A stretch of 34,552 bases of DNA, taken from the IMG/VR virus record IMGVR_UViG_3300033004_000006, positions 1-34,552 of that record; one strand, given 5' to 3'. Under the pieces are notes generated by a model that saw nothing but the letters and a program-made list of their open reading frames with translations, was not told where the DNA came from and did no database searches. Below are positions 28,606 through 34,552 of the stretch, in pieces; positions within the stretch are counted from its first letter, which is position 1, and every line of letters starts with the position of its first letter. This stretch comes from a virus. A program made the position numbers and the translations under genes.

Positions 28606-31023
28606 ATGCCCGACTTCACATTTGACCTGCCGGACGGTCGTTCTGGGACTGTTACAGCTCCGGAAGGAACCACGCCGGAGCAGGCATATGGCTATTTGCA
28701 GCAGCAGATGAAGATGCAGTCTCAGTCTCCCCAAGAAAAGCCTGTGCCCGCAACGGCCCCTGCCAAACCCGCAACGGCCTCCGATCGTGCCAAAGACGCC
28801 ATTGCAGGCCTTCGCCAAGCCAACCCCTTGAACCGTCTCGATGCCAATGACAAACCAGTGCCTCCCCCCACTATTTCTAGTGCTGCCAAGTCTATTGCAA
28901 GTAGCACAGCATTCGGCGGCATTGCAGGGGCATTGTCGCCTGAAATTGTCACAGGCCTTGGCATGGCAGCGAGCTTTCTTCCCGTGGTGGGGGAGGCTGT
29001 CGGACCAGCGCTTGTCGAAACAGGTGCTGCCATGCGAGGGGCACGCCTTGCCGAAGCCGGAATCGGCGCCGCCAGCGGTCTCACCTCCGAAGCGGCTGGT
29101 CAGGCTACAGAAGCTCTTGGAGGCTCGCGAACGCAGGCAGACATTGCCCGTGTGGCTGGAGGCATGCTCACCCCAAGTGCAGGCACAGTGGCTGGATTCG
29201 TGGGGAAGCCTGTAAAGCTGGCGTGGGACTTCGCACAGAAGGCGTTGGGAGCATCACCGGATATCGCAAAGGCCGTGATGACCGCCAGGGAGAACCTGGC
29301 GAAACTGGCTGAAGCCGGGCAACCCCAAACGGCCATGCATGCGATGCTTCAGAAGGGTGTGGAGGCTGACAGGCAGGCAGCGGATAAGGCTGCGGATGCC
29401 GTGTTGGCCGATGCACATCAACGGGCGGCGGCTATTGCCCGGTCGGATGCCGGGGCCGCCACGCGGATCATTGACGATGCCCGGACCCATGCCGAGTCCA
29501 TCCGTGCCGACGCCGCCAAACGGGCCGCAGCCTTAGACAAAGCTTCTAATGGTAAGTTGGCAACGGCCAATCGTGTGTTGGCGCAGGCGGCCCCGGAACT
29601 GGCAAAAGTCGGCCAAGTCTCGGAATTGTCTGACATTGGCAACACCTTGCGCCAAGCCGCCACGGCAAAGCAAGGAGCGGAGATTCAGGCCCGAAATGAA
29701 GCTTACCAAGCCACAGTCGCTGAGCGTGATGCTGCAGTCAAAGCAAAGGAAACGGCAGGTCAGGACATTGGCCAGACTGCTGCGATGGCTAGCCTCAAGA
29801 AAGAGCTGACAGGAAAACTAGTTGGCGAGGGTGGATTTGCCAAGACAACCGACGCGGGGGTGAGGCGTGTGTATCAGCAAGTCTACGATGCGGTGAACCC
29901 CCAAAAGCAAAAGCTGTCTTTTGAGGCTGTGGATCAGGTGCGCAGGCGGCTTGGGGATGTGATTGCGGGGAATCCGACTCCCGAGGGGTATGAGGCGATT
30001 GGGAAGCAGGCTGCTCAGAAGATGTACGCACAGATTTCGAAAGCCCAAGAGGAGTTTGCTGGCCCTGTGCAGCGCACATTGCAATCAGAGTATGCCGAGG
30101 CGTCTGGTGGGCTCACCAAATTCGGTTCCAAGGCCGGAAAGAAGCTCACAGCTGTTGATCGGATCGACCCCGAGAGGTTTGCAGGCGATCCCAAGGCATT
30201 GCCCAAGGCATTCTTTAACAGTCAACAGTCAATTCGAGATGCCAAAGAGTTGACAGGCAACCCTCAATTGGTCGAGAGGCAGGCTGCAGACTACACTGCC
30301 CGGTCGATGCAGGGGCAGTCTGCGGCACAAGCCAAGAAGTGGGTCCGCGACAACCAAGACTGGATGAGGGAGGTGCCTGGGCTGACGGCTAGGGCCAATG
30401 CCTATGCCAACAAGCTGGAGCAAATCGAGCGTGTGAACAACAAACTCACCGCGAGAGCCACCACCAAGGCCAAAGAAGCCGAGCAGACTCGGATCGCGGG
30501 CACTGCGGCGGCGGAGGCTGAGCGTCAGGCTGGCATCCAGCGGGCGTCGAAGGCAGCGGAGGGTGCTGCTGCGACACAACAACGACTAGCTGACGAAGGT
30601 TCCAAGGCCGCTATCGCGGCGAGGGAAGAGAAGTTTGCACCGGCAAAGGGCCTGGAAACCATCCTCAAGGGTGGGGAGAGCCCTGAGGCCGTTCGGAGTC
30701 TTCTGTTGAATGGCAAGCCAGAGCAAACTAGGCTGGCAGCACGGTATCTGGCAGGGCAACCCGGAGGCAAGGAGGTGCTGGAACAGAGCGTGCGGCAGAC
30801 AATGCGCAATATGACGGAGGGGAATTTGCGGCAGCAGTGGACGGAGCGGATTCGGCCGATGCTTGCGGAGGGGAAGATGATCCCGCCGGAGAGACTGAAG
30901 GCACTGGAGAGTGACGTTAACCGTCTCTTGGCCGCATACAAGGGGAAAGACAAGCTCTCCCTCATCCAGCGTCATATTGCGGCGGCGATTGGCACGGCTG
31001 CGGGGCCGAATACCAATTATTGA
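28606..31023 (+). CDS. Internal virion / ejection protein, largest (805 residues)
   Basis: It starts one base after the previous stop. It opens with TFDLPDGRSGTVTAPEGTTPEQAYGY, a short domain common at the N-terminus of phage ejection proteins. A hydrophobic region (about 90-150, LGMAASFLPVVGEAVGPAL) could span a membrane. From about 250 it is an almost continuous Ala/Arg/Lys/Glu coiled coil. Position corresponds to T7 gp16 or P22 gp16. No transglycosylase catalytic block is recognisable. Repeat copy 11 starts at the base after the stop codon. Confidence 0.73.
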   Translation: MPDFTFDLPDGRSGTVTAPEGTTPEQAYGYLQQQMKMQSQSPQEKPVPATAPAKPATASDRAKDAIAGLRQANPLNRLDANDKPVPPPTISSAAKSIASSTAFGGIAGALSPEIVTGLGMAASFLPVVGEAVGPALVETGAAMRGARLAEAGIGAASGLTSEAAGQATEALGGSRTQADIARVAGGMLTPSAGTVAGFVGKPVKLAWDFAQKALGASPDIAKAVMTARENLAKLAEAGQPQTAMHAMLQKGVEADRQAADKAADAVLADAHQRAAAIARSDAGAATRIIDDARTHAESIRADAAKRAAALDKASNGKLATANRVLAQAAPELAKVGQVSELSDIGNTLRQAATAKQGAEIQARNEAYQATVAERDAAVKAKETAGQDIGQTAAMASLKKELTGKLVGEGGFAKTTDAGVRRVYQQVYDAVNPQKQKLSFEAVDQVRRRLGDVIAGNPTPEGYEAIGKQAAQKMYAQISKAQEEFAGPVQRTLQSEYAEASGGLTKFGSKAGKKLTAVDRIDPERFAGDPKALPKAFFNSQQSIRDAKELTGNPQLVERQAADYTARSMQGQSAAQAKKWVRDNQDWMREVPGLTARANAYANKLEQIERVNNKLTARATTKAKEAEQTRIAGTAAAEAERQAGIQRASKAAEGAAATQQRLADEGSKAAIAAREEKFAPAKGLETILKGGESPEAVRSLLLNGKPEQTRLAARYLAGQPGGKEVLEQSVRQTMRNMTEGNLRQQWTERIRPMLAEGKMIPPERLKALESDVNRLLAAYKGKDKLSLIQRHIAAAIGTAAGPNTNY

Positions 31024-31049
31024 TAGGAATTAATGTAGATTAATTCCTA
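31024..31049. repeat. Palindromic repeat copy 11
   Basis: Perfect TAGGAATTAAT, GTAG, ATTAATTCCTA, beginning at the base after the TGA of the 805-residue gene and ending 15 bases before the structured-RNA region. Confidence 0.92.
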
Positions 31050-31063
31050 CAAATATGTCTATA

Positions 31064-31349
31064 GGCGGGGGCTATGAGGGCAATAGGCAAAATCTATTAG
31101 CCATCCCGGCCCCCGCCCCCTACAATGTAATCGTTGCAAGTGTGAATCGGCCTACTACCGATGGGGCCTAGCTAGCCCCGCATCACACTGTTTAGAGGAA
31201 CACGCAACACGTGCTCGGCTGCAAGAGCACAGCCCACCACCAAGGCTAGACACCCGACTGAAAGGTCGGGAGGGCTTAAAAGAAGCGCCGAGCGTACCAA
31301 GGCTAGGATTATTCCTGGCCATTTGTGCTGTCTGATCGAAAGACTAGCC
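31064..31349 (+). ncRNA. Candidate structured RNA, unknown class
   Basis: No frame fits, yet consecutive stable stems fill the region. Stem 1 is GGCGGGGGC (31064) with GCCCCCGCC (31109), holding an inner stem 31079-31086/31094-31102. Next is a three-way junction: GTGTGA (31140) with TCACAC (31183), enclosing ATCGG-7-CCGAT and GGGGC-7-GCCCC. Then GTGCTC (31211) with GAGCAC (31225); CCCGAC (31253) with GTCGGG (31265); GGCTAGGA (31301) with TCCTGGCC (31313); and GTCT (31330) with AGAC (31341). ACCAAGGCTAG occurs twice (31239, 31296), and CTAGCC at 31344 could pair with either. A remnant group I intron, a regulatory leader for the genes after it, or a new RNA are all possible. The strand is inferred from transcription direction. 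Confidence 0.5.
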
Positions 31350-31364
31350 ATATATAAGGAATTG

Positions 31365-31376
31365 TTTGTAGGAATA
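31365..31376. repeat. Palindromic repeat copy 12, one arm
   Basis: TTTGTAGGAATA, with the AATTG flank of copies 4 and 13; the second arm is missing. It lies directly before the degenerate HNH gene. Confidence 0.55.
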
Positions 31377-31388
31377 ATGGAGAGTTCA

Positions 31389-31631
31389 ATGGAAAAGTCC
31401 AATAGGCAACGTGTCAAAGATAGCCTGACGCTGAAGGTTCCCGGTGGGTGCTGGATATGGAAAGGTCCGCGACATCCCCGATCCGGTGCCCCATCATTTT
31501 GTTGGGACGGCAAATGGACGCTTGTTAACCGTGCTGCTGTCTGGAAGTTAAAGCCCGGTGAGAGGGTTGTCCTAAGCTGTCAAAATCCCCTCTGCATCAA
31601 TCCCGCACACAGAAAAGTAGAAAAAATTTAA
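31389..31631 (+). CDS. Degenerate HNH_3-like protein
   Basis: 80 residues from the ATG after GGAGAGTTCA; earlier in-frame ATGs reach back to 31323. GGCWIWKG (19-26) and CQNPLCINPAH (64-74) match the two HNH endonucleases in the window. However, the first catalytic His of the core (VLH) is Ser63 here, and nothing follows the last His except six residues. The C-terminal DNA-binding helices are missing. It is either a decaying homing endonuclease or a protein that kept only the fold. The structured RNA immediately upstream makes an intron remnant worth testing. Confidence 0.65.
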   Translation: MEKSNRQRVKDSLTLKVPGGCWIWKGPRHPRSGAPSFCWDGKWTLVNRAAVWKLKPGERVVLSCQNPLCINPAHRKVEKI

Positions 31632-31691
31632 TCGGGTACAATAACGAGAAATTCTCGGGTAGGTTCACGCCCCATTCACAGGTTCACGCGA

Positions 31692-33014
31692 ATGAACATC
31701 CTCCTTATAGATGCAACTGCATCATTCGTTGATTTCGCCCTCCGCGCGGAAGCCCAAGGTCATACTGTCCGAACCTTCATGGGACCGGACAAACATGGCG
31801 ACCGATACCCTGTCGGTGACGGACTTATCACAAAAGTTCCTGACTTTCGACCACATATGAAGTGGGCTGATCTTATACTGGCTAGTGACAATTGCAAGTA
31901 TATGGTCGAACTGGAAGGCTACCGTGCCCGAGGTTTCCCCCTCTTCACTTCTAATGTTGAGGTCACTTCATGGGAGCTTGACCGGGCCAAAGGCCAGCAA
32001 GTCATGGAAGAATGCGGTATTGAGTGTCTGCCTACAATCGAATTTAAGAATTATCGCGATGCTCATGCGCATCAAATGGCAAATCGCGATAAACGTTATG
32101 TCTCAAAACCTTCCGCTGATGTGGACAAGGCTTTGTCTTATGTGAGTAAAGGCTTTCAGGACATGTGTTTCATGCTGGATTATTGGGAAAAGAACCAAAA
32201 GAAAAAAGTCCCTTTCATCTTTCAAGAGTTCTGTCCGGGTATTGAAGTTGCTGTGGGTGGTTGGATGGGGCGTGACGGATTTCTTTCCCACTTTCTAGAA
32301 AACTTCGAGTTTAAGAAGTTGATGCCAGGGGAAGTCGGGGTCAATACGGGCGAAATGGGAACTGTGATGAAGTATGTCACGATTGAAGAATCCCGTTTGG
32401 CTCAAGAACTCTTGCTTCCCCTAGAATCGCGACTCATCAGAGAAGGCTACACAGGCTATATTGACGTGGCTGTTATGGTTGGTACGGAGGGGGAACGTAA
32501 GGGAAAGTTGAATCCTCTCGAATTCACTTCTCGGCATGGATGGCCTCTTTTTCAGATTCAGCAAGCTCTCCATACGAATATTGCAGATTGGATGCTTGAT
32601 GCTCTCAATGGTCGTGACACTTTCACGCCAAGTCGTGACGTCGCCCTTGGCATTGTCTGTGCTATGCCCGACTTTCCGTACAGTAAACTGACGCGGAAAG
32701 AGGTTACGGGCTTCCCTATCTGGGGCGTAAATGCGTCCAATCGCTATAATTTCCACCCCTGCGAACTGATGCTTGGGGAATCTTATGGCGAATCCGGCGA
32801 GAAAGAGCCGATGATGGTGTCTGCCGGGGATTACTTAGCTGTCATTACAGGAACTGGTAAATCTATCAGCAAAGCTAAAGATGATGCCTATGGTAGACTA
32901 AAGGAATTCGAAATCCCGAATTCGCCTATTTTCCGCACCGACATTGGCAATCGTCTTGAGAAGCAATTGCCGAAGCTTCAGGCCTTGGGCTATGCCGAAT
33001 CCTGGGAGTGGTAG
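31692..33014 (+). CDS. PurD-like ATP-grasp ligase
   Basis: 440 residues, the usual length of phosphoribosylamine-glycine ligase. The N-terminal pre-ATP domain is MNILLIDATASFVDFALRA. The ATP-grasp region contains RYVSKPSADV, VPFIFQEFCPGIEVAVGGW, VNTGEMGTVMKYV (PurD: TGGMG) and GKLNPLEFTSRHGWPLFQIQ (PurD: vlEfNvRfGDPEtq). The metal-binding Asn of the last motif is Thr here, and the glycine-rich AGKGV loop is not visible. The fold therefore seems kept while the substrate may differ. No other purine gene is nearby; it sits among virion genes. It probably joins an acid to an amine using ATP. AGGTTCACGC occurs twice upstream, the second serving as a weak ribosome binding site. Confidence 0.82.
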   Translation: MNILLIDATASFVDFALRAEAQGHTVRTFMGPDKHGDRYPVGDGLITKVPDFRPHMKWADLILASDNCKYMVELEGYRARGFPLFTSNVEVTSWELDRAKGQQVMEECGIECLPTIEFKNYRDAHAHQMANRDKRYVSKPSADVDKALSYVSKGFQDMCFMLDYWEKNQKKKVPFIFQEFCPGIEVAVGGWMGRDGFLSHFLENFEFKKLMPGEVGVNTGEMGTVMKYVTIEESRLAQELLLPLESRLIREGYTGYIDVAVMVGTEGERKGKLNPLEFTSRHGWPLFQIQQALHTNIADWMLDALNGRDTFTPSRDVALGIVCAMPDFPYSKLTRKEVTGFPIWGVNASNRYNFHPCELMLGESYGESGEKEPMMVSAGDYLAVITGTGKSISKAKDDAYGRLKEFEIPNSPIFRTDIGNRLEKQLPKLQALGYAESWEW

Positions 33015-33017
33015 AGT

Positions 33018-33248
33018 ATGAGCCAGAAAGTATCCCCGGTTCCGCCGCATGGGCAACCCGACAAACGGTGGTTGGATGCGATGGTAGCGACGGTCAATGA
33101 TGCCTATGCCGGGACGTGTACGACGGCCACACGGCCTCCGAATGCTGTGATCGGATTCCACACATTCGACACCACGATAGGTCAACCGATATGGCTTAAG
33201 TCTGTGAACCCGAATGTTTGGGTGAATGGCACTGGGACGGTGGTGTAG
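33018..33248 (+). CDS. Small tail-region protein
   Basis: 76 residues, three bases after the previous stop; GGAGTGGTAGAGT precedes the ATG. The end (PPNAVIGFHTFDTTIGQPIWLKSVNPNVWVNGTGTVV, in short IGFHTFDTTIGQPIWLKS) resembles short repeats seen in many phage tail-tip and fibre proteins, where 'G.p.ywn...W..atG' recurs. It is probably a minor virion protein. Function is unknown. Confidence 0.7.
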   Translation: MSQKVSPVPPHGQPDKRWLDAMVATVNDAYAGTCTTATRPPNAVIGFHTFDTTIGQPIWLKSVNPNVWVNGTGTVV

Positions 33249-33258
33249 GAATTGTTTA

Positions 33259-33280
33259 TAGGAATTAATCTACATTAATT
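33259..33280. repeat. Palindromic repeat copy 13
   Basis: TAGGAATTAAT, CTAC, ATTAATT, after which the arm departs to TGGGC. With flanks (AATTGTTTA left, CAAATAAAT right) it is copy 8 in the opposite direction. It lies in the leader of gene 33297-33809. Confidence 0.8.
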
Positions 33281-33296
33281 TGGGCAAATAAATCAT

Positions 33297-33809
33297 ATGG
33301 CTGGCCGAGCAGACTTCTTCAAGAGTGGTTCATGGAACGCGACGTGCGATCTGTGCGGGGCGAAGGAGAAGGCCGACCGTATGGAACTGACGTGGAATGG
33401 CTTGTACACTTGCAAGCACCACAAGGAGAGGCGCAATCCGCAGGATTTCCTGCGTGGTGTGAAGGACAACCAGACTGTGCCGTGGTCCCGTCCGTGGCAG
33501 CCCCCGTTGTGCGAGACGACTTCGTTTCCCTACACTGAATATTGCACCCTTCAGGGCAAGAATGCTATACCAGGTTTTTCGATACCGGGTTGTGCCGTTC
33601 CTTCCTACGTAAACACGGCTTTCTACCCCTCCATTGTGCAATGGCGTGGCTGGGCTATCCAGGATACTTATGGTTGCCCTATCCTCGATACCAATGGTCA
33701 GATGATCTACCCCCCGGGCACGCCTTCGGCTACGAACCCTCCCCGACCTGCCGGCCCCGCCTATGCATTGGACGTCAACTTCTACCTTGATTCGAGCACG
33801 CTAGCATGA
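33297..33809 (+). CDS. Zinc-binding tail-region protein
   Basis: 170 residues. CDLCGAKEKADRMELTWNGLYTCKHH (17-42) is a treble-clef-like zinc site, followed by RRNPQDFLRGVKDNQTVPWSRP, a block I know from many phage proteins encoded next to tail fibres. The C-terminal part is Pro/Tyr/Gly-rich. The role is unknown; a minor virion component is likely. No strong ribosome binding site precedes the ATG, which lies 17 bases after repeat copy 13. Confidence 0.75.
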   Translation: MAGRADFFKSGSWNATCDLCGAKEKADRMELTWNGLYTCKHHKERRNPQDFLRGVKDNQTVPWSRPWQPPLCETTSFPYTEYCTLQGKNAIPGFSIPGCAVPSYVNTAFYPSIVQWRGWAIQDTYGCPILDTNGQMIYPPGTPSATNPPRPAGPAYALDVNFYLDSSTLA

Positions 33810-34552
33810 AAAAACTTCTTCTTTTCATTGGTTTGCTGTGGACTGCCGGTGCCAATGCCCAATTCACACCTGGCCAGATTCTGACCGCGGGGGCGCTGAA
33901 TGCTCAGTTTGCCTTGTATGCGCCTCTGTCTGGGGCGACCTTCACCGGGCCGGTTAGTGGCACTACGTTTGCGGGGGCATTCAATGGCCCCCTCAATGGT
34001 TCGGTGGGGGCAACCACTCCATCCACGGGCTCATTCACGAACCTCTCGTCTAACGGTACGTTGACTCTCGCCAACGGCTCCGTAACCCTCCCGTACTTGG
34101 CAACGGAAGCCGCTAACACAGTGGTGGCGAATTTCACCGGCTCGACTGCCAGTCCTGTTGCATTCTCCATGCCGAGTTGTACAGGGTCTTCCAATGCCCT
34201 CGGATATACCAACGGCACGGGCATTGTGTGCAATGGTTCAATCAATGCCACGACTCTCGGAGGCGCGACGTTTGCTTCTCCGGGATCGATTGGCTCCACG
34301 ACAGCAGGAAGTGGAGCTTTCACTACGGTCACCGCGAGCAGTACAATCACACCTTCCCAAACTGCTGGCATTGTTGGAACTACAACCAACAATAATGCGA
34401 ATGCAGGCAGTATAGGGGAATACATCACAGCTAACGCTTCGGGAGTTTCCTTAACCACTGGAACTCCATCTAACCTGACTAGTATAAGTTTGACCGCTGG
34501 TGATTGGGATGTGACAGGGATAGCCCAAGTTCTGGCATCTGGTTCCACCGTC
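33806..34552 (+). CDS. Tail fibre/spike protein with signal peptide, 3' end outside window
   Basis: 249 residues are seen, open to the window edge. The ATG overlaps the previous TGA (ATGA). MKKLLLFIGLLWTAGANA is a perfect Sec signal peptide, cut before QFTPGQILTAGALNAQF, the usual fibre head motif. Thr/Ser/Gly/Ala-rich beta repeats follow (GATFTGPVSGTTFAGAFNG; GSTTAGSGAFTTVTAS), typical of fibre shafts. The receptor-binding end is missing. A fibre that should assemble in the cytoplasm would not need export, so the signal is odd. Confidence 0.8.
   Translation, partial: MKKLLLFIGLLWTAGANAQFTPGQILTAGALNAQFALYAPLSGATFTGPVSGTTFAGAFNGPLNGSVGATTPSTGSFTNLSSNGTLTLANGSVTLPYLATEAANTVVANFTGSTASPVAFSMPSCTGSSNALGYTNGTGIVCNGSINATTLGGATFASPGSIGSTTAGSGAFTTVTASSTITPSQTAGIVGTTTNNNANAGSIGEYITANASGVSLTTGTPSNLTSISLTAGDWDVTGIAQVLASGSTV

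Noticed and set aside
31064-31631. Region called as an IscB-type (HEARO/omega) RNA with its nuclease
   Set aside because: The HNH protein is only 80 residues, lacks RuvC parts and a catalytic His, and the RNA stems do not match what I know of that RNA.
3916-33280. Palindromic repeats as a CRISPR array
   Set aside because: Copies are kilobases apart, without regular spacers or cas genes. The Cas4-like protein belongs to a phage recombination operon.
33904-34548. 214-residue antisense frame in the tail fibre
   Set aside because: Mirrors the Thr/Gly-rich fibre repeats as Pro/Val-rich sequence, and runs against all nearby transcription.

Overview
The window is part of a tailed double-stranded DNA phage genome, or a prophage with no visible integration genes. 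I infer this from an unbroken head and packaging cluster: small terminase, large terminase, portal, scaffold, HK97-type major capsid, head-tail adaptor, P22 gp10-like stabilisation protein and internal virion proteins, running into a tail fibre. No major tail, tape-measure or baseplate gene is seen, and the adaptor/gp10-like/internal-protein order fits a short-tailed (podovirus-type) virion. No integrase, lysis gene or RNA polymerase lies in the window. Strong GGAG-type ribosome binding sites, sigma70-like promoters, and signal peptides on two phage proteins suggest a Gram-negative bacterial host. The host cannot be named from the sequence.

Layout. Positions 1-11500 carry about 30 tightly packed leftward genes of the early/replication type. 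From left to right these are: a RecA/Sak4-like P-loop ATPase (cut by the window edge); an HNH endonuclease gene placed at the very 5' end of that ATPase; a Cas4/RecB-like nuclease with a probable Fe-S cluster; several small unknowns; a Dda/RecD-like helicase; a DUF4406 nucleoside-deoxyribosyltransferase-like protein; a ribbon-helix-helix protein; one tRNA followed by a terminator; a pair of paralogous unknown proteins; and a run of very small proteins, several with one membrane segment. Positions 11500-12166 are non-coding. This region separates the two transcription directions and holds candidate divergent promoters, iteron-like repeats and a G-rich tract. From 12167 onward everything is rightward: a free-standing HNH endonuclease, two tandem paralogous small-terminase-like proteins, large terminase, portal, a GroES-like co-chaperonin with a novel N-terminal part, scaffold, capsid and accessory virion proteins, adaptor, gp10-like protein, a GNAT-like protein, three internal/ejection proteins, a roughly 290-base region that looks like a structured RNA, a degenerate HNH protein, a PurD-like ATP-grasp enzyme, two small tail-region proteins and a tail fibre cut by the right edge.

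The most interesting signals are these. (1) An HNH gene appears to have landed in the 5' end of the ATPase gene, with a 19-residue fragment of the old N-terminus left upstream and a complete N-terminus rebuilt downstream. (2) A palindromic repeat, TAGGAATTAAT-n4-ATTAATTCCTA, occurs in about 13 full or partial copies, nearly always just upstream of a gene. (3) Successive stable hairpins and a three-way junction occupy the gap after the largest virion gene. (4) A divergent PurD-family ATP-grasp enzyme sits inside the virion gene cluster. (5) There are two paralogous pairs: the tandem small terminases, and two early proteins that share an acidic DxLLxEL tail with a third protein.
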